Part shown: piece by piece, positions 16,780 to 25,579 of the stretch
How positions within the stretch are numbered: position 1 is the stretch's first letter
Layout of the letters: each line of letters begins with the position of its first letter
From: Streptomyces sp. HUAS 15-9
GTDB taxonomy: Bacteria; Actinomycetota; Actinomycetes; Streptomycetales; Streptomycetaceae
Direction of reading: 5' to 3'
NCBI RefSeq assembly: GCF_025642155.1
Contig: NZ_CP106798.1
Location: forward strand, 4,898,001 to 4,962,000
DNA length: 64,000 bases
Notes under the pieces: generated by a model
Told to the model about the DNA's origin: nothing
The model's input: only the letters and a program-made list of their open reading frames with translations
Databases searched by the model: none
Made by a program: the position numbers and the translations under genes

Positions 16780-18482
16780 GCCCCACCACCCTTCCCGCCG
16801 GTCCGGAACACGGGCACGTCACCTTCCTCGGTGCCGGACCCGGGGATCCGGGACTGCTGACTCTGCGCGCCGTGGAGGCACTGTCGAACGCGGACGTCCT
16901 GATCGCCGAGCGCGACGTGCTCGACGTCATCCGGACGCACGCCCGACAGGGTGTCTCCGTCGTGCCGACGGACACGGATTCCTCTGTGGATACGTATCCG
17001 GGCAAGGGCACGCCTCAACTGGCGGTTGTTGACGGCGCGTCAACAACCGCTGCTGTCCCGTCGGTGCGGGATGCCTCACATCTTGTCATGGAGGCCGCGC
17101 GGGGCGGCAGGCGGGTCGTGCGTGCGGTGTCCGGGGACCCCGGGCTCGACGCGTACGCCGCCGAGGAGATGCTGGCGTGTGCCGGTGCCGGGGTGCCCTT
17201 CGAGGTGGTCCCCGGTGTCGCGGCCGCGGTCGGTGTGCCCGCGTACGCCGGTGTGCCGCTGCGGGACGCGCACGGCGCGGACGTCCGGTTCGTGGACGCC
17301 CGTACGGCGTCGGACCGGTGCTGGACGGAGGTGGGCGCATCGGACGGCACGGTCGTCGTCTCGACGACGCTGGACTCCGTGGCGTCGGCCGCGGGCGAGT
17401 TGGTGGCCGCCGGCCGCAAGCCGGACACTCCGTTGACGGTGACCGTCGCCGGTACGACGACGCGTCAGCGCACCTGGACCGCCACGCTCGGCACGATCGC
17501 GCAGACCCTGAAGCAGGCGAAGGTGCTGCCGTCCCCGGAGGGTGGCCGGCCGGTGATAGCCGTGGTCGGTGAGCGCTTCGCGGCCGCCCAGCGCGACCAG
17601 CTGTCGTGGTTCGAGTCCAAGCCGCTGTTCGGCTGGAAGGTGCTCGTACCGCGTACGAAGGAGCAGGCGGCGTCGCTTTCCGACCAGTTGCGGTCGTACG
17701 GCGCCGTGCCGCACGAGGTGCCGACGATCGCCGTCGAGCCGCCGCGGACGCCCCAGCAGATGGAGCGCGCGGTCAAGGGCCTGGTGACCGGCCGCTACGA
17801 GTGGATCGCCTTCACCTCGGTCAACGCCGTCAAGGCGGTCCGGGAGAAGTTCGAGGAGTACGGCCTCGACGCGCGTGCCTTCGCGGGCATCAAGGTGGCC
17901 GCGGTCGGCGAGCAGACGGCGAACGCGCTGATCGCCTTCGGCGTCAAGCCGGACCTGGTGCCGAGCGGCGAGCAGTCCGCCGCGGGCCTGCTCGAGGACT
18001 GGCCGCCGTACGACCCCGTCTTCGACCCCATCGACCGGGTGTTCCTGCCCCGGGCGGACATCGCCACGGAGACCCTCGTCGCCGGGCTGATCGAGCTGGG
18101 CTGGGAGGTCGACGACGTCACGGCCTACCGCACCGTGCGGGCGTCGCCGCCGCCGGCGGAGACGCGGGAGGCGATCAAGGGCGGCGGCTTCGACGCCGTT
18201 CTCTTCACGTCCTCGTCCACGGTGCGGAACCTGGTGGGCATCGCGGGCAAGCCGCACAACGTGACGGTGATCGCGTGCATCGGCCCGGCGACGGCGAAGA
18301 CGGCGGAGGAACACGGCCTGCGCGTCGACGTCATGGCCCCCGAGCCGTCCGTCCACAAGCTGGCGGAGGCCCTGGCCGACTTCGGCCTGCGCCGCCGGGC
18401 CGCGGCCCTGGAGGCCGGCGACCCCGTCACACGACCGAGCGAGCGTCGGCCGGGGGCGCGGCGGCGCCGGTCCACGACGTAG
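16776..18482 (+). CDS. hemD: bifunctional uroporphyrinogen-III C-methyltransferase / uroporphyrinogen-III synthase
   Basis: The 568-residue protein is a fusion. Residues about 12-255 are a SUMT-type methyltransferase starting with the SAM loop FLGAGPGDPGLLTLRAVEAL. From about 270 to 545 comes a HemD fold, with KVLVPRTKEQA at its start, a middle WIAFTSVNAVKAV and later VLFTSSSTVRNL. It closes the linear tetrapyrrole to uroporphyrinogen III and could also methylate it toward siroheme or cobalamin. The frame is open far upstream inside hemC, but the TTG at 16776, overlapping the hemC stop as TTGA, is the sensible start and keeps the pattern of 4-base overlaps in this operon. A terminator follows. 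Confidence 0.95.
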   Translation: MSPTTLPAGPEHGHVTFLGAGPGDPGLLTLRAVEALSNADVLIAERDVLDVIRTHARQGVSVVPTDTDSSVDTYPGKGTPQLAVVDGASTTAAVPSVRDASHLVMEAARGGRRVVRAVSGDPGLDAYAAEEMLACAGAGVPFEVVPGVAAAVGVPAYAGVPLRDAHGADVRFVDARTASDRCWTEVGASDGTVVVSTTLDSVASAAGELVAAGRKPDTPLTVTVAGTTTRQRTWTATLGTIAQTLKQAKVLPSPEGGRPVIAVVGERFAAAQRDQLSWFESKPLFGWKVLVPRTKEQAASLSDQLRSYGAVPHEVPTIAVEPPRTPQQMERAVKGLVTGRYEWIAFTSVNAVKAVREKFEEYGLDARAFAGIKVAAVGEQTANALIAFGVKPDLVPSGEQSAAGLLEDWPPYDPVFDPIDRVFLPRADIATETLVAGLIELGWEVDDVTAYRTVRASPPPAETREAIKGGGFDAVLFTSSSTVRNLVGIAGKPHNVTVIACIGPATAKTAEEHGLRVDVMAPEPSVHKLAEALADFGLRRRAAALEAGDPVTRPSERRPGARRRRSTT

Positions 18483-18509
18483 CGGCTCTGCGCCCTGTGT
18501 GAAGTGCGT

Positions 18510-18537
18510 GCCCCCGTCTCCCGCAGGAGACGGGGGC
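18510..18537 (+). terminator. terminator of the rex-hemACD operon
   Basis: GCCCCCGTCTCC and GGAGACGGGGGC make a perfect 12-bp stem with loop CGCA, followed by GTTT, 28 bases after the hemD stop. The next 160 bases to the deaminase stop contain nothing I can name. Confidence 0.85.
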
Positions 18538-18701
18538 GTTTGCTACTGGTGCGGGTAGTGGGAGGGCGTCGAGTCGGCGGCTGAGACGGGTCCCGCGGAC
18601 CGAGGCGGGTCTCGTGGACTTGGTTGGGTTTCGCGTCTGCCGTGAAGTGGCGTGCATGCCCCGCTGTCTCTCGCAGGAGGCGGCGGAGCTTTCTCTGTGC
18701 G

Positions 18702-19268
18702 TCAGTAGGCGTGCCGGTCGGCCTTGTGGGTCCAGGTCGCGTAGGCCTCGGCGCCGAGTTCGGGGAGGATCTGCTCGATGTGGATGCGGCGCTCGGCGAG
18801 GGGCCGCTGGAAGTCCTCGTACTGGAACGAGTCGTCGAAGCCGATTTCCCGTGTGGCCGTCAGATCGCAGCTGTAGTAGACGTCGTCGATCCGTGACCAG
18901 TAGATGGCGCTCATGCACATCGGGCAGGGCGCGCCGCTGATGTAGATCGAGCAGCCCTGGAGCATCCTGGCCCGCTCCGGCACCGGGTCGGGGGATCCCT
19001 CGGGGCGCGGTACGTACTCGAGCGTGCTCTCGTTCTGGTGCTCCGGCGATATCGACGGCGCCGCGGGGTTCAGGCGCTGTATGGCCTTGCGGATGGTCTC
19101 CAGTTCGGCGTGCGCGGTGGGATCGCCGGTGAGCAGTACACGGTTCTGTCCCGTGGCCACGATTTCGCCGTCCCGGGTCAGCACGGCGCCGAACGGCCCG
19201 CCCCAGCCCCTCACGACGGATTCTGTGGCCAGCCGTACCGCTTCGGCCAGGAACTCTTTGTGACCCAT
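18702..19268 (-). CDS. nucleoside deaminase, CDA/guanine-deaminase-like
   Basis: The 188-residue protein has the zinc-dependent cytidine/deoxycytidylate deaminase fold: HAELETIRKA gives the His ligand and catalytic Glu, and GAPCPMCMSAIYWSRID gives the two Cys ligands. The C-terminal part (EQILPELGAEAYATW) resembles guanine deaminases rather than TadA. An insert of about 30 residues lies between the two motifs (SPEHQNESTLEYVPRPEGS). It likely deaminates a purine base or nucleoside in the cytoplasm. GGAGGT is 5 bases before ATG 19268. It is divergent from the tandem-ABM gene, sharing a short promoter region. Confidence 0.88.
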   Translation of the reverse strand: MGHKEFLAEAVRLATESVVRGWGGPFGAVLTRDGEIVATGQNRVLLTGDPTAHAELETIRKAIQRLNPAAPSISPEHQNESTLEYVPRPEGSPDPVPERARMLQGCSIYISGAPCPMCMSAIYWSRIDDVYYSCDLTATREIGFDDSFQYEDFQRPLAERRIHIEQILPELGAEAYATWTHKADRHAY

Positions 19269-19320
19269 GTCGGACCTCCGCTCAGCACTGCCGAGAAGGA
19301 ATTGCCCCGCTTCCCGCCGT

Positions 19321-19350
19321 TTGTCCGATAACTCCCCTTTGAACTAGACT
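19321..19350 (+). promoter_or_regulatory. candidate leaderless promoter of the ABM gene
   Basis: TTGTCC at 19321 and TAGACT at 19345 are 18 bases apart. The ATG at 19358 starts 7 bases after TAGACT, which would place the transcript start on or next to the initiation codon. Confidence 0.5.
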
Positions 19351-19357
19351 ACTCCGT

Positions 19358-20335
19358 ATGGGTTCTCGTGCAATCCATGCCCCGGCCGGAGACGGCGCGA
19401 CCGTTGTGACCTCCCAAAAGGTGCGGGAAGGCTGCGAAGACGACTATCAGCGCTGGCAGGAGCGGACCAACCGGGCCGTGCGCGCATTCGACGGATTCGA
19501 GGGGACGGAAATGTATCCCCCGGGCGTCGGTGACGAGCGCGCCTGGGTGGTGGTCTTCCGTTTCTCCCGTCTCGACCAGCTGACCGCATGGCTGGACTCC
19601 AGCGAGCGCCGGGACCTGCTGGCCGCGGCCCGCCCGCTGTTCGACGGGACGCCGACACAGGAGGTCCTGGCCGGCGGCGCACCACCGCAGGCCAAGGAGG
19701 AGGCCGTCACCGCGGTTATCTCCCATCATGTGCGCCCCGGCCGCGAAGAGGACTTCGCGCGGTGGCAGGCCAAGGCCTTCAAGACCCAGGCGAAGTTCCC
19801 GGGTTTCATGGGCAACGAACTGTTCAGGCCGGTCGAGGGAATCCAGGACAACTGGGTGGTCGTCTTCCGCTTCGACACCCGTCAACACCTGGACGAATGG
19901 CTGGAGTCGGACACCCGCCAAAAGCTCCTGGAGGAGGGTGAGCGCTACTTCTCCGGCTACGACGTGCACAAGGTGGGGTCGGCCTTCAGCGGCTGGTTCC
20001 GTTTCGGCGCGGGCGCGGACGACACGGTCCCGCCCAACTGGAAGCAGGCCATGTCCGTGGTGCTGGGCCTCTATCCCACCGTGATGGTCCTGAACCTGAC
20101 GGTCGGTCGTGCACTGACCGACCTCCGAGTGCCCGACTACCTCGGCCTGTTCATCTCGAACGTGCTGAGCGTCTCCATCCTGACCTGGTTCATGATGCCC
20201 CTGGTGAACCGCGTCTTCGCCTTCTGGCTGGTGCCCCAGCGGGCGCGTTCCGTGCGCACCCATGTGGCGGGGGCGGCCCTCGTGATGCTGGGCTGGGCGC
20301 TGTGCATCCTGATTTTCGGCCTCACGAGCGGCTGA
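19358..20335 (+). CDS. tandem antibiotic-biosynthesis-monooxygenase-domain protein with membrane C-terminus
   Basis: The 325-residue protein contains two ABM (ferredoxin-like dimeric barrel) domains in a row, about residues 12-105 and 112-205. Both carry the same strand, AWVVVFRFS in the first and NWVVVFRFDT in the second. The last 115 residues have three hydrophobic segments, about 233-253, 262-290 and 300-323. Internal duplication suggests a complete barrel formed within one chain and held at the membrane. ABM domains are cofactor-free oxygenases or heme-degrading enzymes; which reaction occurs here is unknown. It lies 46 bases before an FAD oxidoreductase gene, probably in the same operon. 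Confidence 0.85.
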   Translation: MGSRAIHAPAGDGATVVTSQKVREGCEDDYQRWQERTNRAVRAFDGFEGTEMYPPGVGDERAWVVVFRFSRLDQLTAWLDSSERRDLLAAARPLFDGTPTQEVLAGGAPPQAKEEAVTAVISHHVRPGREEDFARWQAKAFKTQAKFPGFMGNELFRPVEGIQDNWVVVFRFDTRQHLDEWLESDTRQKLLEEGERYFSGYDVHKVGSAFSGWFRFGAGADDTVPPNWKQAMSVVLGLYPTVMVLNLTVGRALTDLRVPDYLGLFISNVLSVSILTWFMMPLVNRVFAFWLVPQRARSVRTHVAGAALVMLGWALCILIFGLTSG

Positions 20336-20381
20336 GCCTCACGAGCGGCCGAGAAGCCCTGAGGAGCCTTGAGGAGCCGGC

Positions 20382-21746
20382 ATGAGCGAAGAGTTCGAGG
20401 GAGAAGTCGTCCGACGCGGCGACGCCGCCTACGACAGCACCTGGTCGGCCATGCTGTGGAACGAGCTCAAGCCGCGGCGCTTTCCCGACCTGATCGTCCG
20501 GGTCGCCACCGAGCGCGACGTCCCGGCCGCCGTCCGGCTGGCCCGCGCCGAGGGACACCGGATCGCCCTGCGCTCCCATGGACACAGCTGGTGCGGCTCA
20601 CCGCTGCGTGACGGCGGCATGCTCATCGACCTCTCCGCGCTCAACGCATGCGCAATGGACCCGGCTTCGCGCACCGCCACCGTGCAACCGGCGCTCAGCG
20701 GACGGGAGTTGGTCGCCGCGCTCGCCCCGCACGGCCTCGCCTTCCCGGCCGGGCACTGCGGACCCGTCGCCCTCGGCGGCTATCTGCTCAGCGGCGGCCT
20801 GGGCTGGAACGCGGGCGTCCTCGGACCGGCCGCCGCAAGCGTGCGGGCGGTCGAGGTGGTCACGGCGGACGGCGCCACCCTCACCTGTAGCAAGGACGAG
20901 CACCCCGACCTCTTCTGGGCCGCCCGTGGCGCGGGCCCCGGCTTCTTCGCCGTCGCCACCCGCTTCCGTCTGTCGCTGTACGACCTCCCGACGGCGGTCG
21001 CCGAGACCACGTACGCCTTCCCCCTGGCCGACGTCGAACCGGTGACCCGCTGGGCCACCACGGCGGCCAAGCGGCTGCCGGCGAACGTCGAGGCGTCCTT
21101 CATGCTCGCGACCGCCTCCCCGGACTACGCGACGGCGACGCCGAGACCCAAGGTGATCAGCTTCACCGGCACCGCCTTCGCCCGCGCACGGGAGGAGGCC
21201 GTCGCCTGCCTGGACCCGCTGCGGGACTGCCCCCTGGCCGACCGCGCCCTGTACCGCAAGGTGGACCAGCCGAGGACCTTCGAGGACCTCTACGACACGT
21301 CGTCCCGCTTCTGGCCCCGGGGCCACCGCAATGTCGTGGACACCCTGTGGTCGGACACCGGGTACGAGACCCTGCTGCCCGCGCTCGCCGCCTCCGTCGC
21401 CGCGGCCCCCTCCGAACAGTCGCTGGTCCTCGCGCCCCTGTGGCCGGTCTCGCGGGACCGCACCCTCTCGCTGGACATGGCCTTCCCGGTCCTGGGCGAG
21501 ACCTATCTCGCCCCCTTCGCGACCTGGGACGACCCGGCCGCGGACGCCGACAATGTGCGCTGGCTGCGGGACACGATGCGGATCGTCGAGCCGTACGGAA
21601 CCGGCCACTACATCGCCGAGGCCGACCTCACCGCCGATCCGTCCCGGGCCCGGCGGTCGTACACCCCGGCGGGCTGGGAGCGGCTGCGGGCGCTGAAGGC
21701 CGAGTACGACCCGGAGAATCTCTTCCACACCTATCTCACGCCGTGA
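20382..21746 (+). CDS. FAD-binding oxidoreductase with berberine-bridge (BBE) domain
   Basis: The 454-residue protein has the PP-loop FAD domain: the flavin-attaching His is in [10 protein letters not shown] near residue 68. A second potential attachment area is [22 protein letters not shown] near 130-150, where Cys follows His, and TADGATLTC follows. The C-terminus ends in the BBE signature ([13 protein letters not shown]). Bicovalent flavin attachment is possible from the His and the Cys but not certain. It oxidises an unknown alcohol, sugar or polyketide-like substrate. GAGGAG lies 7 bases before ATG 20382. It follows the ABM membrane protein closely. Confidence 0.9.
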   Translation: MSEEFEGEVVRRGDAAYDSTWSAMLWNELKPRRFPDLIVRVATERDVPAAVRLARAEGHRIALRSHGHSWCGSPLRDGGMLIDLSALNACAMDPASRTATVQPALSGRELVAALAPHGLAFPAGHCGPVALGGYLLSGGLGWNAGVLGPAAASVRAVEVVTADGATLTCSKDEHPDLFWAARGAGPGFFAVATRFRLSLYDLPTAVAETTYAFPLADVEPVTRWATTAAKRLPANVEASFMLATASPDYATATPRPKVISFTGTAFARAREEAVACLDPLRDCPLADRALYRKVDQPRTFEDLYDTSSRFWPRGHRNVVDTLWSDTGYETLLPALAASVAAAPSEQSLVLAPLWPVSRDRTLSLDMAFPVLGETYLAPFATWDDPAADADNVRWLRDTMRIVEPYGTGHYIAEADLTADPSRARRSYTPAGWERLRALKAEYDPENLFHTYLTP

Positions 21747-21839
21747 CACCAGGCGGCCCGGGTGGGCCGGGTGGGCCCGACGGTCCGGGCTGCCCTGGGG
21801 GCCGACAGGGCGTCGGCAAAGGGGCCCCTGTGCCAGGCG

Positions 21840-21845
21840 TAGCGT
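21840..21845 (+). promoter_or_regulatory. candidate -10 box for leaderless hemB transcript
   Basis: TAGCGT lies 7 bases before the hemB ATG, and no Shine-Dalgarno sequence is present. Confidence 0.4.
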
Positions 21846-21852
21846 AGGGCGC

Positions 21853-22845
21853 ATGACGAAGTACGGATCCTTCCCCGGTTCGCGGCCCCGGCGACTGCGG
21901 ACGTCCCCCGTGATGCGTCGCATGGTCGCCGAGACCCGGCTGCACCCCGCCGACCTCATCCTCCCCGCCTTCGTGCGCGAGGGGGTCGGTGAGCCCGTGC
22001 CGATCGCCGCCATGCCCGGCGTCGTACAGCACACGCGGGACAGCCTGAAGAAGGCGGCCGCGGAGGCGGTCGAGGCGGGGATCTCCGGGATCATGCTCTT
22101 CGGCGTGCCGGAGGAGGGGAAGAAGGACGCCCTCGGCACTCCCGGGACGGATCCGGACGGGATCCTGCAGGTCGCCATCCGCGACGTGCGGGCCGAGGTC
22201 GGGGACGACCTGCTGGTGATGTCCGACCTGTGCCTCGACGAGACCACGGACCACGGCCACTGCGGGGTGCTCGACGACCAGGGGCGCGTCGACAACGACG
22301 CCACCCTGGAGCGGTACGCCGAGATGGCGCAGGTGCAGGCCGACGCCGGCGCCCATGTCGTCGGGCCCAGCGGAATGATGGACGGGCAGATCGGGGTCGT
22401 CCGTGACGCGCTCGACCAGATCGGCCGCGAGGACGTCGCCATCCTCGCCTACACCGCCAAGTACTCCTCCGCCTTCTACGGCCCCTTCCGCGAGGCCGTC
22501 GCCTCCTCGCTCAAGGGCGACCGCAAGACCTACCAGCAGGACCCCGCCAACTGGCGGGAGTCCCTGCGGGAGTTGGCCCTCGACCTGGAGGAGGGCGCCG
22601 ACATGGTGATGGTGAAGCCCGCCGGGCCCTACCTCGACATCCTGGCGAGGGTCGCGGACGCCGTCGACGTGCCCGTGGCCGCGTACCAGATCTCCGGCGA
22701 GTACTCGATGATCGAGGCCGCCGCCGAGAAGGGCTGGGTCGACCGCGATCGCGCGATCCTCGAGACGCTGACGGGCATCAAGCGGGCCGGCGCCCGGAAC
22801 ATCCTCACCTACTGGGCCACCGAGGTCGCCCAGCGGCTGCTCTGA
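21853..22845 (+). CDS. hemB: delta-aminolevulinic acid dehydratase (porphobilinogen synthase)
   Basis: The 330-residue enzyme condenses two 5-aminolevulinates to porphobilinogen. It starts with [20 protein letters not shown] as usual for bacterial HemB. The two Schiff-base lysines are in [17 protein letters not shown] and [12 protein letters not shown]. The metal-site region [17 protein letters not shown] has fewer Cys than zinc-dependent forms, fitting a magnesium-type active site. It supplies the substrate for HemC encoded 6 kb upstream. It stands alone and is convergent with a lipoprotein gene 15 bases away. Confidence 0.96.
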   Translation: MTKYGSFPGSRPRRLRTSPVMRRMVAETRLHPADLILPAFVREGVGEPVPIAAMPGVVQHTRDSLKKAAAEAVEAGISGIMLFGVPEEGKKDALGTPGTDPDGILQVAIRDVRAEVGDDLLVMSDLCLDETTDHGHCGVLDDQGRVDNDATLERYAEMAQVQADAGAHVVGPSGMMDGQIGVVRDALDQIGREDVAILAYTAKYSSAFYGPFREAVASSLKGDRKTYQQDPANWRESLRELALDLEEGADMVMVKPAGPYLDILARVADAVDVPVAAYQISGEYSMIEAAAEKGWVDRDRAILETLTGIKRAGARNILTYWATEVAQRLL

Positions 22846-22860
22846 CGCGGCTCACGCGGT

Positions 22861-23625
22861 TCACCAGTTGAGGGCGTCGTCCGCGTCCTGCTGCCAGTAC
22901 GTGACCTTCAGCGAGCTGTCGTAGTACACGCCCTTGGCCGGCAGCGACGGGGTCGCGGACGCGCCGCCGCTGCTGTTGGGCGTCTTGCCCTGGAAGGCGA
23001 CGGTCAGCTTGTGCCCCGTCCTGCCGCCCTCCCCGCTGCCGTCGGCGGCGGACAGCAGGACGCCCGCGTAGCCGGACTCGCCGGGCGCGAGGGTCGTCAC
23101 GGCCTGCGGGTGGGTCTCCTCGGCGGCCTGCGGCACCCACTGCATCTCGTCGAAGCGGAGCACCGGGTAGTACGTCAGGTCGCAGTACTTCGACCCGGTG
23201 TTCTTGACCGTGATGAGCATGTGGTTGAGCGGGCGGGAGACCGGCTGCGCGGTGACCTTGGTGTTGGAGCCGTTGCACAGGACGCGGTTCTTCGGGTCCC
23301 AGGGCTCCGACTTGCCGCCGGAGGACGTGCCGCCGCCCGAGGAGCCCTTGGCGGACCCGGACGAGCCCGAGGACGAGGACCCCTCGGCCGATCCGGACGA
23401 GCCCTGCGCGGAGCCCGAAGTGGAGCCCGAAGCGGTGCCTGAACCCTTCGTGGCGCCGGTGGTGGGCGTTGCGGCGCCCTTGTCGCCCGCGGTCGTGGCC
23501 GCCGTGGTGGAGGGCCGCGACGCGCCTTCGTCCTTGATCCCGTCACCGCCGTTGCACGCCGTGAGGGCGAGGGCGGCGAGGGCGGCTCCGGAGACGGCGA
23601 GCAGCGGGGTACGGCGGGTACGCAT
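22861..23625 (-). CDS. DUF4232-type secreted lipoprotein
   Basis: The 254-residue precursor has a lipoprotein signal with basic start MRTRRTPLL, a hydrophobic core and lipobox LTAC at residue 27. A long Ser/Gly/Thr-rich linker of about 80 residues follows, then a beta-sandwich of the DUF4232 family (from KNRVLCNGSNTKVT, with ITVKNTGSKYCDLTYYP). It should be anchored to the outer face of the membrane with the domain reaching into the wall; the function is unknown. ATG 23625 has AGAGGAC just upstream. A short paralogous lipoprotein start lies at 25307. Confidence 0.85.
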   Translation of the reverse strand: MRTRRTPLLAVSGAALAALALTACNGGDGIKDEGASRPSTTAATTAGDKGAATPTTGATKGSGTASGSTSGSAQGSSGSAEGSSSSGSSGSAKGSSGGGTSSGGKSEPWDPKNRVLCNGSNTKVTAQPVSRPLNHMLITVKNTGSKYCDLTYYPVLRFDEMQWVPQAAEETHPQAVTTLAPGESGYAGVLLSAADGSGEGGRTGHKLTVAFQGKTPNSSGGASATPSLPAKGVYYDSSLKVTYWQQDADDALNW

Positions 23626-23808
23626 GGCAAGTCCTCTTTCGAGCGGAGGGTGGTGTCGTGCTTGGATGACCAGAGCCTGCGGGGCGATCCGTCCCACCTG
23701 CCACACCCGGCGGCCGATCAGGGACGCTGGAATGGCAGTACAGGCTCTGACCTGGGGAAACAGTCCCTCCCTGGAACGTGGGAGTGGGACGCGGGGGATG
23801 GAGGAACA

Positions 23809-25149
23809 GTGCCGGACAGCACTGTCGGCGGCGGCTTCGCCGAGCTGCTGCGGGAGTTGAAGGACCGTTCGGGACTCAGCTACGGAGTACTGGCCAAGCG
23901 GCTCCACATGAGTACCTCGACGCTGCACCGCTACTGCAACGGGGACGCCGTACCGGCGGACTACGCCCCCGTGGAACGACTGGCCCGCCTCTGCAAGGCC
24001 GCCCCCGAAGAACTGGTCGAGCTGCACCGGCGGTGGGTGCTGGCGGATGCGATGCGGGGACGGAAGGGGGAGGCGGCTCCGGCGGACTCCGTACGGGCGG
24101 AGCCGGAGGAGGCAGGGGAGGCGGAGAAGCCGGAGGAGCCAGAGGGAGCGGAGGGGCCGACGGAGCCGGAGAGGCCCGAGGAGGCCCGGGAACCGGTGAC
24201 CGTGGTCCGTACGGACACGCGCCGCCGTACCCGCACCGCCCTCGTCGCCGGTATCGTGGTCGCCGCCGTTCTCGGTGCGGTCACGCTGGCGGTGAAGTTC
24301 TCGGCGGACGGTTCGGACGGTCCGGACGGCACGCCCGGCGGCCCCGTCGCGGCGGCCTCGGCGCAGGGCGGGACCGCGGACGGCGCACACTCCGCGAAGA
24401 CACCGGGCGACACCGCCTCGCCGTCCGCGTCGGCCACCGGGCCCGCCTCACCCTCGCCCTCCACGTCCTCCTCCGCAACGGACGAACGGGATCAGCCGGG
24501 CGCCCGGGGCAGGACCGAGGCCGGTGAGACCGACACCGCGCCGCCCCTCACCGTCGCCACCCACCCCTACACCTGGGAAAGCCCCTGCGACCAGCGCTAC
24601 TTGATCGACCGGCCCCCGGCGAAGGTCGCCCCGCCGCCTACCGAGAACGACGCGACGGCCTGGGTGGCGGCGCACGGTGCCGTCTCCTCGGGGGAGCAGT
24701 ACGTCACGCTCACCGTGCAGGGCACCGGCAAGGAGACCGTGGTCGTCGAGAGTCTGACCGTCCGCAGCGACAAGCGCTCGCCCCTCGCCTGGAACGACTA
24801 CGCGATGGGCTATCCGGGCGTCGGCTGCGGCGGTGGCGTCCCGACCCGCTCCTTCACCGTCGCCCTGGACGCGGCGCGCCCCGCCGTCGTACCGGAGGCC
24901 GGACACCGGAACTTCCCGTTCAAGGTGAGTGAGTCGGACCCGGAGGTCTACTACATCAGGGCCGACGCCTCGGCGTACGACGTGAGTTGGTACCTGGAGC
25001 TGAAATGGTCCAGCGGCTCACGCCACGGCACGCTGCGGATCGACGACCACGGCAGGCCGTTCCGCACGAGCGGCAACAACGGGCGGCCCGCCTACGAGTT
25101 CCCGCTGGGCGGCTCGGGCTGGGTCGAGGAGGGTACGACCAAGTTCTGA
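23809..25149 (+). CDS. membrane-anchored protein with cytoplasmic helix-turn-helix domain
   Basis: The 446-residue protein begins with an XRE-like HTH: FAELLRELKDRSGLSYGVLAKRLHMSTSTLHRYCNG. An acidic Glu/Pro-rich linker of about 60 residues follows, then one membrane segment near 145-165 (ALVAGIVVAAVLGAVTLAV) and a Ser/Thr-rich linker. A C-terminal extracytoplasmic domain of about 200 residues contains two Cys (ESPCDQRYL and GVGCGGGVP). The layout suggests a transmembrane sensor that touches DNA; related Streptomyces proteins are common but unstudied. GTG 23809 is selected because GGAGGA precedes it. It is divergent from the DUF4232 lipoprotein gene, a likely partner. Confidence 0.82.
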   Translation: MPDSTVGGGFAELLRELKDRSGLSYGVLAKRLHMSTSTLHRYCNGDAVPADYAPVERLARLCKAAPEELVELHRRWVLADAMRGRKGEAAPADSVRAEPEEAGEAEKPEEPEGAEGPTEPERPEEAREPVTVVRTDTRRRTRTALVAGIVVAAVLGAVTLAVKFSADGSDGPDGTPGGPVAAASAQGGTADGAHSAKTPGDTASPSASATGPASPSPSTSSSATDERDQPGARGRTEAGETDTAPPLTVATHPYTWESPCDQRYLIDRPPAKVAPPPTENDATAWVAAHGAVSSGEQYVTLTVQGTGKETVVVESLTVRSDKRSPLAWNDYAMGYPGVGCGGGVPTRSFTVALDAARPAVVPEAGHRNFPFKVSESDPEVYYIRADASAYDVSWYLELKWSSGSRHGTLRIDDHGRPFRTSGNNGRPAYEFPLGGSGWVEEGTTKF

Positions 25150-25307
25150 GAGGACGTGCCGGTGTTTGTGCCGGTGTCCGCTGGAGCGTGCTGGGAGGCC
25201 GAGGAGGACGGTCCCTCGTCGCGTATGCCCTGGCCGTCCTGACAGGCCGATAGCGTGAACACGGCGACCAGCGCGAGTGCTGCGGCGGCGAGGGGGCGTG
25301 GGGGCAT
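25092..25307 (-). CDS. short lipoprotein, probable truncated paralogue of the DUF4232 lipoprotein
   Basis: The 71-residue frame encodes a signal peptide with lipobox LSAC and then QDGQGIRDEGPSSS. This matches the mature start of the lipoprotein at 22861-23625 (NGGDGIKDEGAS) almost residue by residue. After about 45 further Ser/Thr/Pro-rich residues it stops, lacking the DUF4232 domain. Its 3' end overlaps the end of the convergent HTH-membrane gene by 58 bases. It may be a miniature lipoprotein or a gene truncated when the locus was rearranged. Confidence 0.5.
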   Translation of the reverse strand: MPPRPLAAAALALVAVFTLSACQDGQGIRDEGPSSSASQHAPADTGTNTGTSSQNLVVPSSTQPEPPSGNS

Positions 25308-25579
25308 GGGGGGCTCCTGGGCGCGAGGGGGCGTAGGCGGAACGGCGCTCGGTGTGCCCAGCCTGCGAGGAGTTGCGGGCCGTTCGCCACCTTCCGCGCG
25401 TGATTCGGGACGCCTGAACCAGGACCGCGCATCTGACCTGCGGAAACGTAATCCTCTGGGACGGTGTTCCGGGACGTGCGTGCGCGTCCGGATCGCGGAA
25501 TTACGAGTGTAGGCAGCACCTACCTTTCTAGGCTGCGGGCACGGACCCGTACGCGCAGCCTGCCGAAGGAGCCACTGCC

